This document shows, in pieces, positions 18,248 to 26,834 of a stretch of 64,000 nt of DNA. Each line of letters begins with the position of its first letter. The stretch's first letter is position 1. The stretch spans positions 107,010-171,009 of the forward strand of contig NZ_JAHESC010000009.1 of the NCBI RefSeq assembly GCF_018598185.1. The letters are read 5' to 3'. The translations under genes were made by a program, and so were the position numbers. Source of the stretch: Dawidia soli. GTDB taxonomy: Bacteria; Bacteroidota; Bacteroidia; Cytophagales; Cyclobacteriaceae. Below the pieces are notes generated by a model that was given only the letters and a program-made list of their open reading frames with translations, was not told the origin of the DNA and did not search any database.

Positions 18248-19536
18248 TCTTTCGCATGCAACAGTCTACTATACGAACTTCTCTCCTGCTTTTATTGGTC
18301 GCACCGCTGATGATGATGTGCGGCGAAGAACCGGATCCGCGAACCGAAGCCCAAAAGTTTGTCAGCATTTACGACAACAACCAGCTTGACGCGGTGTATT
18401 TCCCGATCGATGTTAAACAGACCGCCGATGGAGGTTATCTGATGCTCGCCGCGAAAGGAACGATCACGCCGGGCGCTACCACCGGCAATCCTAACTTTTA
18501 TTATACCTACCTGCTAAAGGCTGATAAAAATGGCAACTTCGTCAGCGAGAATGAACTTGAATCGAACTTTGTAAGCCCCGTCGGCGACCTTGCCGCGATC
18601 GACAACAGATATTACTTCTTTTGCCGCGACAGTAAAACATTTCTGTCAAAGCTCATTGCTGTAGACGAAGACGGAAATCTCCTTTCGGGAAAAGACATCC
18701 AATACTTTAATGAGGCGGGCCAGGAACAGCTCAGCATCACCTATCCTGCGGCCGCGGGCGTGGACGTGAACGAAAAGAGCCTCATACTCATGGGATACGA
18801 CAACAAGGCCCGAAAGTCGGTCATTGTTAAAATGGACACTTCCGGCGCGACCAATGGATCGAGTTTCAAAGGTTTTGAAATTGGCGCCGGTGGCGACAAG
18901 GAAGTAGAAGCTGCGATCATCGATCACTTCACCAAAGGCGGACGACGCCTGCCTTTCCAGGCGGGTCGCATCCCGGGCGGTCCCTACTATTTCAATGGCT
19001 TTTATAACTACAGCTTGTCGCTTTGCTTTACGAATTTTCAGGGAGATGCGCCGATGGGCGTTGTATTGGGTCAGCAATACAAAGGCGGTGTAAGCGCCCT
19101 GGCTCCCCTGGGAAATAATCAAATTGCGCTGGCATCGTTTAATTTCGGCGAAAACTTTTTCCTGCCGCGCCAGGAGGTGGCCCCTACCGTACAAGCCAAT
19201 ATTTCGGCGCTAAATCCCAATGGTTTTTCGCTGCCGGAGTTAACGCCTAATGCCTTCGTGAAGATTCTGCACACGACGCTCCATGAAAAAAACGTCGTTA
19301 TCTATGCCAGCACGACACAATCGCGGCAAATAGGACTTTACTTCTATAATGCCGATACGGGTGCGTTCATGAGCAGCCGTTACCTGGGCTTCTCCAACCC
19401 GTATGAAGTTTCCAGTCTTATTGCCACGGCCGACGGTGGGCTCGCGGTATGCGGTACCACCTACGTGGCCGGACGCTTTTCACGTGTCTGTCTGTTTAAA
19501 CTTTCCAAGGGAGAAATTTCCGAGAACGTAAAGTAG
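18244..19536 (+). CDS. Lipoprotein of unknown function, DUF1800/DUF1501 cluster
   Basis: A 430-residue lipoprotein with a signal ending in LMMMC (lipid-Cys at residue 26, or residue 22 if the second Met at 18256 is used). The body is all-beta with repeated segments such as KQTADGGYLMLAAKGT and SLIATADGGLAVCGTTYV, suggesting a beta-propeller. I do not recognise a named family. It starts inside the stop of the barrel gene (ATGA), so both are probably made together, and the transcript ends at the hairpin just downstream. Confidence 0.75.
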   Translation: MIFRMQQSTIRTSLLLLLVAPLMMMCGEEPDPRTEAQKFVSIYDNNQLDAVYFPIDVKQTADGGYLMLAAKGTITPGATTGNPNFYYTYLLKADKNGNFVSENELESNFVSPVGDLAAIDNRYYFFCRDSKTFLSKLIAVDEDGNLLSGKDIQYFNEAGQEQLSITYPAAAGVDVNEKSLILMGYDNKARKSVIVKMDTSGATNGSSFKGFEIGAGGDKEVEAAIIDHFTKGGRRLPFQAGRIPGGPYYFNGFYNYSLSLCFTNFQGDAPMGVVLGQQYKGGVSALAPLGNNQIALASFNFGENFFLPRQEVAPTVQANISALNPNGFSLPELTPNAFVKILHTTLHEKNVVIYASTTQSRQIGLYFYNADTGAFMSSRYLGFSNPYEVSSLIATADGGLAVCGTTYVAGRFSRVCLFKLSKGEISENVK

Positions 19537-19543
19537 TCCGTAC

Positions 19544-19607
19544 ACTTGTGCCTGAAAACAGGGCGATGACATGCTGCATCGCGTTTGTTTTCAGGCACAA
19601 GTTTTTT
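19544..19607 (+). terminator. Strong rho-independent terminator with branched stem
   Basis: A perfect 17-base inverted repeat (acttgtgcctgaaaaca at 19544-19560 and its complement at 19586-19602) encloses a second 6-base stem (gcgatg/catcgc, 19563-19568 with 19577-19582). A T-tract follows at 19602-19607. It closes the DUF1800-to-lipoprotein operon, 36 bases before murB. Confidence 0.85.
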
Positions 19608-19642
19608 GACTGTCTACCCATCGCGGAACAAACCCCATACAC

Positions 19643-20656
19643 GTGCAGCAAAACATCGACCTGTCCCCCTTCAACACTTTCGGCATTCAGGCATCGGCAA
19701 AGGCATTCACAACAGTACGCTCTGTTCCTGACGTACAGGCCCTGATACAAAGCCAAGCTTTCAATCAACAACAAGTATTGCTCCTGGGCGGTGGCAGCAA
19801 CCTGCTGCTAACGCAAGACTTTGATGGACTGGTCGTCAAGATCGAGATCATGGGCAAGGAAATTGTGCGGGAGACAGACGATCGCGTGGTGTTGAAGGTG
19901 GGAGCCGGTGAAAATTGGCATGCCCTGGTGCTGTATTGCGTCGAGCACGGTTGGGGTGGTGTTGAGAACCTGTCGCTCATACCAGGTACGGCGGGCGCTG
20001 CGCCGATGCAGAACATCGGCGCGTATGGCACGGAGATGAAAGATGTCATCGTTGAAGTCGAAGCCGTCGACATTCGTACGGGCAGTGTACACACTTTCCC
20101 GAACGAAGCGTGCGCCTTTGGCTACCGCGACAGCATTTTCAAACAACAAGCCAAAGGGCTTTACATCATCACGGCGATCACCTTATCGCTTACCAAGCGC
20201 CACCATGCGCTGAATATCAGCTATGGTGCTGTGCGCGATACGATCGCTGCACTGGGCTATGCGGAGCCCTCTGTCAAGGCCGTCAGCGATGCAGTTATCC
20301 ACATTCGTCGAAGCAAACTGCCTGATCCTGCCGTGATCGGAAACGCGGGAAGTTTCTTTAAGAATCCGACGATATCCGCTACGCAGTATGCCGCATTGCA
20401 ACAAGCTTATCCGTCCGTGCCGGGTTATCCCGCGGAAGAGGGCACGGTGAAAGTTCCTGCCGGTTGGTTGATTGAACAATGCGGATGGAAAGGAAAACGC
20501 CTCGGCAACATCGGCGTACACCAGCATCAGGCATTGGTGCTTGTCAATTACGGTGGTGGTAAAGGCAACGACATCTGGCAACTCGCGCTGGAGATACAAC
20601 GCAGCGTGAAAGAGAAATTCAACATCGATATTCATCCCGAAGTGAACATTGTGTAA
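19643..20656 (+). CDS. murB: UDP-N-acetylenolpyruvoylglucosamine reductase
   Basis: A 337-residue MurB with a GTG start (MQQNIDLSPFNTFGIQASA). The FAD-binding part has LLGGGSNLLLTQDFDG, VENLSLIPGTAGAAPMQNIGAYG and FGYRDSIFK. The C-terminal domain has GNAGSFFKNPTIS, PAGWLIEQCGWKGKRLGNIGVH and the final catalytic Glu region DIHPEVNIV. It reduces UDP-GlcNAc-enolpyruvate to UDP-MurNAc in the cytoplasm. It stands alone, just after a strong terminator, and has no other mur gene next to it. Confidence 0.97.
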   Translation: MQQNIDLSPFNTFGIQASAKAFTTVRSVPDVQALIQSQAFNQQQVLLLGGGSNLLLTQDFDGLVVKIEIMGKEIVRETDDRVVLKVGAGENWHALVLYCVEHGWGGVENLSLIPGTAGAAPMQNIGAYGTEMKDVIVEVEAVDIRTGSVHTFPNEACAFGYRDSIFKQQAKGLYIITAITLSLTKRHHALNISYGAVRDTIAALGYAEPSVKAVSDAVIHIRRSKLPDPAVIGNAGSFFKNPTISATQYAALQQAYPSVPGYPAEEGTVKVPAGWLIEQCGWKGKRLGNIGVHQHQALVLVNYGGGKGNDIWQLALEIQRSVKEKFNIDIHPEVNIV

Positions 20657-20812
20657 CCAACATCGGGTAAATATTTTTATGTGCTTGTTAAAATCATCAC
20701 GAGAAGTACTTGTAAAAAAAATTCGCTCTTAAAAATAATTGCGTAAAAATTTTTGTGAATAAATTTTTTGTTACTACTTTTCGTATAGTTTAAACATAAA
20801 ATTAAAAACGCT

Positions 20813-20890
20813 ATGGCAAAATCAGCGAAAAAGGTAGCTAAGAAAGCAGCTAAAAAGACTGCTAAGAAAGCTGCCAAGAAGAAGAAGTAA
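20813..20890 (+). CDS. 25-residue Lys/Ala-rich histone-like peptide
   Basis: A tiny gene: ATG at 20813, stop TAA at 20888-20890. The product is made of Lys and Ala with one Ser, one Val and one Thr, arranged as repeats of the AKKxAKKAAKK type and ending in four lysines, like a fragment of histone H1 or AlgP. It is preceded by an AT-rich region and followed within 27 bases by a good terminator, so the transcript is short and dedicated. Such a peptide would bind nucleic acid by charge (inference). The next gene downstream encodes a larger protein with a similar basic start. Confidence 0.7.
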   Translation: MAKSAKKVAKKAAKKTAKKAAKKKK

Positions 20891-20916
20891 TTAGGCTTCA
20901 AACCTAAGAAACTTTG

Positions 20917-20956
20917 CGAAGGGAAGTAAATCGGATTTACTTCCCTTTCGTTTTTT
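20917..20956 (+). terminator. Rho-independent terminator after the Lys/Ala peptide gene
   Basis: Stem of 13 pairs (aagggaagtaaat with atttacttccctt, plus a G-T pair), a 3-base loop cgg, then six T at 20951-20956. Confidence 0.85.
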
Positions 20957-21166
20957 ATAGGGTCGATGTTGTGATGGAGCGATGCTAAGAACTCGCTGCC
21001 GTAATCGGTGTATTCCTGATTGTAGTAATGATGGCGGTGCATACTTCAACTTCTGCTTGAAGTACAAAAATTTTCACTCGGTTGCGGAAATTTTATAAAA
21101 TATCTACTTGTCTTCGCCCTGTAACCGGCTTAACTTACCTGTCAACAACAACAATCTATTACAATC

Positions 21167-21496
21167 ATGGCAAAAGAAACTGCTAAACCGGCGAAGAAGA
21201 CAGCCACCAAGCGGGTCGCCGCCCCCAAAGCAAGTACGGGCGCGTCTGATCGGATCGAGAAAGTCTGTGTCGAATCTTTGAAAAAGCTTCAGGAGCTGGG
21301 CATTGAACAACAACTGCAATCGGATATCGAGTGGTGCCTGGGAAGCTACCGGAACGACAAAAACCCGTCCGGCTTATACGAGATGGCAGCCCGCACACTT
21401 ACGGTCCTGCAGGCAGAGAAATCCAAAAAGACAAAAGGTGTTACGGCCAAGATGATCACCGACCTGGAAAGCGCACTCAAGGTCGCCTCGGTGTAA
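21167..21496 (+). CDS. Small protein with histone-like basic N-terminus
   Basis: A 109-residue protein. Residues 1-25 are Lys/Ala/Pro/Thr-rich (MAKETAKPAKKTATKR...). The rest is helical and contains ESLKKLQELGIEQQLQSDIE and WCLGSYRNDKNPSGL, followed by a Lys-rich segment and a terminal helix. I do not recognise a characterised family; similar small proteins are common in Cytophagales. The basic tail suggests nucleic-acid binding (inference). It lies 276 bases after the 25-residue peptide gene and shares its MAK-KK type of opening. Confidence 0.75.
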   Translation: MAKETAKPAKKTATKRVAAPKASTGASDRIEKVCVESLKKLQELGIEQQLQSDIEWCLGSYRNDKNPSGLYEMAARTLTVLQAEKSKKTKGVTAKMITDLESALKVASV

Positions 21497-21573
21497 GAAG
21501 CAAGCGTGACTTCACCGACCTAACCATTATTATTACCACCAACCGCTCACTGCATGCAGGGCGCTGACCTGCA

Positions 21574-22056
21574 TCAGATCATTTGTGTAGCATTTGCCAG
21601 CTGCCCGGCGTACTTCTCCACCGCTACGCCAAACTTCACCAGAAAATCAACGCCTTCGTCAGACGCGATCCCCTTGTGTTCGGCATACGACTTGTAGTAG
21701 ATCACCCGGCGAATGCCCATGGAGAAGATAATACGCGCACATGCCAGGCACGGCGACAGCGTGGTGTACAAGGTTGCGCCCTCCACCGAAGTTTTGTTCT
21801 TGACGGCATACAAAATAGCGTTCTGCTCGGCATGTATGGCCAGCGAGCATCCGCCTTTTGAATCGCGCGGGCATCCGGCCTCGGGCCACTCCTCGTCGCA
21901 GTTGTGGGTGCCTGGGGGCGGACCGTTATAACCAATGGAAATAATGCGCGTGTCCTTCGTAAGCACCGCGCCTACGTGGCGTTTGATGCAATGGGAGCGG
22001 CGAGCCAGGTTTACGGCCAGCTCCATATAGATATCGTCAAAAGCAGGGCGGGACAT
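21574..22056 (-). CDS. dCMP deaminase family protein
   Basis: A 160-residue zinc-dependent cytidine/deoxycytidylate deaminase-fold enzyme. The active-site ligands are visible: H75-A-E77 and P-C103-L-A-C106. The ARRSHCIKRHVGAVLTKDTRI opening and GYNGPPPGTHNCDEE match dCMP deaminases, which make dUMP for thymidylate synthesis. The length and the GCPRDSKGGC insertion are typical of dCMP deaminase (ComEB-like). It is divergent from the DUF2911 gene with about 60 bases between the two starts. Confidence 0.92.
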   Translation of the reverse strand: MSRPAFDDIYMELAVNLARRSHCIKRHVGAVLTKDTRIISIGYNGPPPGTHNCDEEWPEAGCPRDSKGGCSLAIHAEQNAILYAVKNKTSVEGATLYTTLSPCLACARIIFSMGIRRVIYYKSYAEHKGIASDEGVDFLVKFGVAVEKYAGQLANATQMI

Positions 22057-22114
22057 GGGCGCAAAAGTAACGAAAAGTCATAAACTTCATGATAGCCATC
22101 CTTATCTTCGCCCT

Positions 22115-22639
22115 ATGAGAAACGCGATCCTCACCCTTTGCCTGCTGATCCAAACAGGCGTCTTCGCGCAGGAAGCGACGGAGTCACGCCCCAGCCCCAT
22201 CGGGTTGGCAACCATGCGCTATAAGGATACGTATGTCAAGATCACCTATTCGCAGCCCCAAAAGCGTGGCCGCGAGATCTTCGGCGGCGTTGTGCCCTAC
22301 GGCAAGGTATGGCGCACCGGCGCAAACGAGGCGACCGAGATCACTGCGACGCGTGATGTGGTGATCAAGGGGACGCTGCTCAAAGCCGGAACCTATTCGC
22401 TTTTCACCATTCCGGAGAAGGACAAGTGGACGATCATCATCAACCGCGACGTCGGCCTGTGGGGCTCGTACAACTATAATCAGAAACAAGACGTTATGCG
22501 TTTCGAGGTACCCGTGGTGCCGATCAGCGATGCTACCTATGAGCCACTCACACTAAAATTCAACCAGCGAAACGATGTGGCAGACCTTTTGATATTATGG
22601 GATAGGACAAGCGTTTCCATCCCGCTTAAGTTTATATGA
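22115..22639 (+). CDS. DUF2911 domain exported protein
   Basis: A protein of about 174 residues. The frame opens at 22055, but the ATG at 22115 begins a clean signal peptide (RNAILTLCLLIQTGVFAQ) and avoids overlap with the divergent deaminase gene. DUF2911 motifs are present: VKITYSQPQKRGREIFGG, YGKVWRTGANEATEI, LKAGTYSLFTIPE and WTIIINRDVGLWGSY. The function of DUF2911 is unknown; members are exported in Bacteroidota. Its stop overlaps the next start as ATGA. Confidence 0.88.
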   Translation: MRNAILTLCLLIQTGVFAQEATESRPSPIGLATMRYKDTYVKITYSQPQKRGREIFGGVVPYGKVWRTGANEATEITATRDVVIKGTLLKAGTYSLFTIPEKDKWTIIINRDVGLWGSYNYNQKQDVMRFEVPVVPISDATYEPLTLKFNQRNDVADLLILWDRTSVSIPLKFI

Positions 22640-23175
22640 TAATCCTCATGACCAGACACCTACTCTCCTGCCTCCTGCCCGTATTCGTAATTGCGATGGG
22701 AAGTTTTGGCGCGGCGGCACAATCTATCGCAGAACTCGAAAGACGAAACGGATTCAAAGACATACAGCTTGGCGCAGTGGCTGACTCGGTCAAAGGATCC
22801 AAGATGAAAAAGGAGTTTAAAGAAAAGGATCAATATCCCGCCAAGCTCTATGAGGTCAGCCATCCCGACTATGAACGGATCGGCGAAGTAAAGGTCAAGG
22901 AGATCGCAATGAAGTCATATCGCGACATGATCTACGAGATCAGCGTGACAACCGAAAAGGACCCACGCCTTATGAAGGCGCTCGAATCGCTCTATGGGAA
23001 AGCGGAGTATGACATCAAGAACCAGATCTACTTCTGGAAAAGCGATAGCATCATTCTGAAATTTCAGGCCACCGGCAAACACCACCTGGAGCTGACGTAT
23101 CTTTCACCGCCGCTCTTTGCCAGGATGAAAGATGACAAGAATCAGAAAGTCAACGACATCGCTAATGATTTTTAA
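22636..23175 (+). CDS. Exported protein of unknown function
   Basis: A 179-residue protein with a signal peptide (LLPVFVIAMGSFGAAAQ). The mature part is mixed alpha/beta, with a GFKDIQLG segment near its start and AKLYEVSHPDYERIGEVKVK. This layout is reminiscent of small Bacteroidota proteins that begin with FKDIxLG, but I cannot name a domain. It is coupled to the DUF2911 gene by a 4-base overlap; an alternative start at 22648 would leave a small gap. Confidence 0.7.
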   Translation: MIILMTRHLLSCLLPVFVIAMGSFGAAAQSIAELERRNGFKDIQLGAVADSVKGSKMKKEFKEKDQYPAKLYEVSHPDYERIGEVKVKEIAMKSYRDMIYEISVTTEKDPRLMKALESLYGKAEYDIKNQIYFWKSDSIILKFQATGKHHLELTYLSPPLFARMKDDKNQKVNDIANDF

Positions 23176-23198
23176 ATAACCGGATCAACTACCCATAC

Positions 23199-23957
23199 AT
23201 GAAAAAAACAATTTCATCACTCTGCTTATTATCCTTGCTCGGTACGTATCACGCTGTGCAGGCGCAAGATCAACCCGAAAAGAAAACACCCGAGTCTACG
23301 GAGCTATGGTCGCCGGAAGTGCGCATTATCACTCCGGGAGAAAAGCCGGGCGATATGCCGTCTGACGCTACAATGCTGTTCGATGGCAAGTCGCTTGACC
23401 AATGGGTGAGCATAGACGATACCCCCGCCAAGTGGACTGTAAAAGACGGCGCTGTGACCGTAGTGGCCGGCGGAAAAGACATCCGTACCAAAAAAGAGTT
23501 TGGCGATTTCCAACTGCACATCGAGTGGCGCTCACCCGCGACGGTAGATCCGAAGCAAACGGGCCAGGGTCGTGGTAACAGTGGTATCTTCCTGCAAGAA
23601 CGTTTCGAAGTGCAGGTATTGGATAGCTACAATAACAGGACGTACTCCAATGGCCAGGCCGGCTCTATCTACAAACAACACATTCCACTGGCAAATGCCT
23701 GCCGCAAACCCGGCGAATGGCAAGCATACGATATCTTCTTCACCGCACCACGCTTCAACAAAGAAGGCCGTGTGATCTCTCCGGCATATGTCACCTTGAT
23801 CCATAACGGTGTATTGACACAAAACCATGTGGCCGTGTGGGGACCGACGGAGTATATCGGGTTGCCGGTTTACAAACCGTATGAAAAGGGCCCTATCCGT
23901 CTACAGGATCATGGCAATCCGGTGAGCTTCCGCAACATCTGGATCCGCGACCTCTGA
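23199..23957 (+). CDS. DUF1080 (3-keto-disaccharide hydrolase-like) protein
   Basis: A 252-residue exported protein with signal SSLCLLSLLGTYHAVQAQ. The DUF1080/LamG-like domain includes LFDGKSLDQWVS, FGDFQLHIEWRSP, GRGNSGIFLQERFEVQVLD and the final IRLQDHGNPVSFRNIWIRDL. Some members of this family act on 3-keto-glycosides or as carbohydrate-binding folds, so a role in sugar use is likely but the substrate is not evident. A terminator follows directly. Confidence 0.9.
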   Translation: MKKTISSLCLLSLLGTYHAVQAQDQPEKKTPESTELWSPEVRIITPGEKPGDMPSDATMLFDGKSLDQWVSIDDTPAKWTVKDGAVTVVAGGKDIRTKKEFGDFQLHIEWRSPATVDPKQTGQGRGNSGIFLQERFEVQVLDSYNNRTYSNGQAGSIYKQHIPLANACRKPGEWQAYDIFFTAPRFNKEGRVISPAYVTLIHNGVLTQNHVAVWGPTEYIGLPVYKPYEKGPIRLQDHGNPVSFRNIWIRDL

Positions 23958-23966
23958 TCTTCACCA

Positions 23967-23999
23967 ACAAGCCGGACATTTCTTCCGGCTTGTTTTTTT
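23967..23999 (+). terminator. Rho-independent terminator after the DUF1080 gene
   Basis: Ten-base stem acaagccgga (23967-23976) with tccggcttgt (23984-23993), followed by a run of T to 23999. Confidence 0.85.
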
Positions 24000-24027
24000 C
24001 TGGCATAGATTTTTCCGATATACCGAT

Positions 24028-24453
24028 ATGAAAAGATTATTTGTTGCCCTGATTATAGTCTTTCTGGCTTGTTGTAAGCCTACAGAAAAGACCACCAGCG
24101 TTGCCCACCTGGAAAATACGTATTGGAAGCTCTCCGAGATGAATGGCATGCCCGTCATCACACCGGCGGATGCGAAGGAAGTACATATGGTACTGGCGTC
24201 TTCCGACGGTGAAAAGAAGTTACGGGGTTTTGCGGGCTGCAATGGTCTTGGCGGCAGCTATACTGTCGATGGTGACAAGATAAAATTCATGACCATTAGC
24301 ACCAAGATGTTCTGCGAGTCGCGGATGGACGTGGAAAACTTCCTGACAAATGTGCTGCAACAAGCCGACCACTATGCCATTAAAGGTGAAACGCTCGAAC
24401 TTTATGAAGGCAATACCTTCCTTGCCAAGTTCGATTCTGTTTATTTGCACTAA
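24028..24453 (+). CDS. META-domain (HslJ-like) lipoprotein
   Basis: A 141-residue lipoprotein with signal LFVALIIVFLAC (lipid-Cys at residue 15). The META domain is recognised by YWKLSEMNGMPVI, LRGFAGCNGLGGSY, KFMTISTKMFC and the terminal LELYEGNTFLAKFD. META/HslJ proteins are outer-membrane or envelope proteins linked to stress or antibiotic tolerance in some species; the role here is not known. It converges on the C1 peptidase gene with a 12-base gap. Confidence 0.88.
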   Translation: MKRLFVALIIVFLACCKPTEKTTSVAHLENTYWKLSEMNGMPVITPADAKEVHMVLASSDGEKKLRGFAGCNGLGGSYTVDGDKIKFMTISTKMFCESRMDVENFLTNVLQQADHYAIKGETLELYEGNTFLAKFDSVYLH

Positions 24454-24465
24454 TCACCCGCAGCG

Positions 24466-25605
24466 CTAGCGTATGCCCAGTTTCTGCCGGAGTGCATTGT
24501 CTAACGCGGCCTTCGGAACCACCATGCTCACCGTATTGATGGCGAAGTAGCTTTCCGACACGCGAATGTATCCGCCAAAGGGACCGATCTTTCCCCAGGA
24601 GTTCTTTACCAAAAAGAACTTCTTACCTCCTTTTGTTTTCTCCAATCCTACCAGGTGCATGAGGTGATCGTCCTGGGTGGTCAGGTTTTCATACAGGTTC
24701 TGACGGATCGTTTGATCATAGGGCATCTCGGCGTCGTCGGCCTGGATCGTCTGCGGTGCATTGCAGTCTTTCCAGCGCATGGCATACCCGTCTTTCTGGC
24801 GAAAGCAGCTGTTGCTGACATCGGCATCCCACATCATGGAATAACCGCCTGCGAGGGCACGCTCTGCCAACGAGATCATTTCATTGACCGGCAGGTTGTA
24901 GTACGCGCCATTCAGAAAATTATCGGGGGCTTCCAGGATAAACGATGTATAAAACGGGTGGTGCGAGAACGAGGTGATGTTGACGTAGTCCAACGCCGAG
25001 AAGCGCACTACTTCCGACGCGAACGTCAGCGGTGTGTACGATTTCTCTTTGTACATAAATGTCGTCGGAGCTTTGCCGAGGTGGTCGTCCAGGATGACTT
25101 CAAATCCACGCTGCCAGTCGGCCGGCACCGGGCGTATCTTCAGCAAACTATCCAGGTACGTCTTCAGCCGTGCATCGAGCCGGCCATGGTCGTGATTTTT
25201 CTGTCCTAATACCAGGCCGGGGTAAGCAGCTTCCGGAACGATACCATACGTCGCCATCGCCCGGATTACGTCGTGCCCCAGTCCTCCGGGGCCAAACTGC
25301 GCGGCACCCTGGCGCAGCATATAGTTTCTGGCTTTTTCCAGGTAGATATGCCGCACGGTAAACATCTCGGAAATATCGAACTCCCCATATCCTTGCTTCA
25401 TGGTCTGTGACTCTACCAGCGATGTTGTCGAGAAGCTCCAGCACGTGCCAGTATTGTCCTGGCTCTTCACCGCGGTTGCCGGCACCTCGTATACACGCGT
25501 GAAACCGGCAGGCGGTACAGACAGTCCTTGCGCATCGGCTTCGCTCACCATTCCCAATGCCATGCCACAACAGATCGCGGCCACAGGCAGGTGTAATTTC
25601 TTCAT
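24466..25605 (-). CDS. Exported C1-family (bleomycin hydrolase-like) cysteine peptidase
   Basis: A 379-residue papain-fold protease with signal LPVAAICCGMALGMVSEADA. The oxyanion Gln49 and catalytic Cys55 (QDNTGTCWSFS) are present. The His lies in DDHLMHLVGLE and the Asn in FLVKNSWGKIGPFGGY. The spacing and the MWDADVSNSCF segment match the C1B group (PepC/bleomycin hydrolase) rather than classical papain. Unlike cytoplasmic PepC it carries a signal peptide, so it should act in the envelope. All catalytic residues are intact. Confidence 0.9.
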   Translation of the reverse strand: MKKLHLPVAAICCGMALGMVSEADAQGLSVPPAGFTRVYEVPATAVKSQDNTGTCWSFSTTSLVESQTMKQGYGEFDISEMFTVRHIYLEKARNYMLRQGAAQFGPGGLGHDVIRAMATYGIVPEAAYPGLVLGQKNHDHGRLDARLKTYLDSLLKIRPVPADWQRGFEVILDDHLGKAPTTFMYKEKSYTPLTFASEVVRFSALDYVNITSFSHHPFYTSFILEAPDNFLNGAYYNLPVNEMISLAERALAGGYSMMWDADVSNSCFRQKDGYAMRWKDCNAPQTIQADDAEMPYDQTIRQNLYENLTTQDDHLMHLVGLEKTKGGKKFFLVKNSWGKIGPFGGYIRVSESYFAINTVSMVVPKAALDNALRQKLGIR

Positions 25606-25628
25606 GGTCGGTTAGGTTATTAGTATGC

Positions 25629-26834
25629 TTATCCTTTGTAGGAGATGCGGTAGATTACGTTGGCTTTGTCGTCTGACACCAACAGCGAGCCGTCGGGCAT
25701 CACCAGCACGTCTACCGGTCTGCCCCACTCCTTCTGCGAGGCTTCATCCAGCCAGCCGCTGGCAAACACCTCGTGACGTTTCGCACTGCGTCCGGCCAGC
25801 TCCACCAGTGTAACGTTATAACCACTTTTCTTAGTCCGGTTCCAGGAGCCATGCTCGGCGACGAACAGTTTGTTTTTATACGATGCCGGGAAGAGAGTCC
25901 CGGTATAAAACTTCAACCCCAGCGGTGCTACGTGCGGGCCGAGCTTGTCGGCGGGCGCCGTGAAGTCGCTGCAAGGACGTTTACTTCCAAACTCCGGGTC
26001 TTTGATCGACCCTTCGTGGCAATACGGGTAGCCGAAGTGCATGCCCGCCTTCGGGGCTACGTTCAGCTCACATGCGGGCTTTTCGTCGCCCAACATATCG
26101 CGGCCGTTATCGGTAAACCACAGCTCTTTCGTTTCGGGATGCCAGGTAAAGCCTACGGTGTTGCGTACGCCGTGGGCGTATACTTCCAGCCCTGTGCCGT
26201 CGGCATTCAGGCGCGTGATGGACGCGTAGATCTCTTTTTCGGGCTCGCAGATGTTGCAGGGGGCGCCGACGGGCACGTAGAGCTTTCCGTCGGGGCCAAA
26301 GGAGATGTATTTCCAGCCATGGTGTGTGTCGGTGGGGTAGTCATCCTGGATCACCACGGGCTTAGGCGGGGCCTGCAGGGATGATTCGATCCTGGGAAAT
26401 TTCAGAATGCGGCTCACTTCGGCCACGTACAGGTCGCCATCGCGGAACGCCACGCCGTTGGGCATGTTCAATCCCGAGGCGATCACCCATTTCTTGTCGG
26501 CCTTAAAATCGCCGTCCGTATCCTTTACGGCATATACCTTGTCGCCATTGCGGTTGCCCACGTACAAAACACCCGAAGGGCTTAGTGCCAGGGAACGCGC
26601 GTTGTCCACTTCCGCAAATACATCGATGGAGAACCCTGCCGGCATCCTGATCTTGTCAAGGGGCAGCGTTTTGGCATAGTCCGTTAGCGCGGGCAGACCA
26701 CCATCGTCGGCCCCTGGCTGTTCGGGGACGTTTGTCGTATCTTCGGTTGACGCCGCTTCGTCGTTGCGCGAGCTGGTGTGGCTGCAGGCCACCAGTAAGA
26801 CGAGGGTTATGACAGGAAAAGAGGTGAACTTCAT
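25629..26834 (-). CDS. PQQ-type sugar (sorbosone-like) dehydrogenase lipoprotein
   Basis: A six-bladed beta-propeller lipoprotein of about 401 residues. The frame opens at 26882, but the ATG at 26834 gives a normal lipoprotein signal (MKFTSFPVITLVLLVAC). Propeller motifs of the PQQ-dependent sugar dehydrogenase/AA12 group are visible: PSGVLYVGNRNGDKVYAV, LNMPNGVAFRDGDLYVAE, HHGWKYISFGPDGKLYVPVG, VRNTVGFTWHPETKELWFTD and LFVAEHGSWNRT. Members oxidise sugars with PQQ as cofactor; PQQ biosynthesis genes are not in the window. It follows the C1 peptidase on the same strand only by position. Confidence 0.9.
   Translation of the reverse strand: MKFTSFPVITLVLLVACSHTSSRNDEAASTEDTTNVPEQPGADDGGLPALTDYAKTLPLDKIRMPAGFSIDVFAEVDNARSLALSPSGVLYVGNRNGDKVYAVKDTDGDFKADKKWVIASGLNMPNGVAFRDGDLYVAEVSRILKFPRIESSLQAPPKPVVIQDDYPTDTHHGWKYISFGPDGKLYVPVGAPCNICEPEKEIYASITRLNADGTGLEVYAHGVRNTVGFTWHPETKELWFTDNGRDMLGDEKPACELNVAPKAGMHFGYPYCHEGSIKDPEFGSKRPCSDFTAPADKLGPHVAPLGLKFYTGTLFPASYKNKLFVAEHGSWNRTKKSGYNVTLVELAGRSAKRHEVFASGWLDEASQKEWGRPVDVLVMPDGSLLVSDDKANVIYRISYKG

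Noticed and set aside
20677..21042. A 121-codon open frame on the minus strand over the Lys/Ala peptide gene
   Set aside because: Its Phe/Leu/Ala-rich middle is only the complement of the Lys/Ala codons, and it runs through the terminator hairpin.
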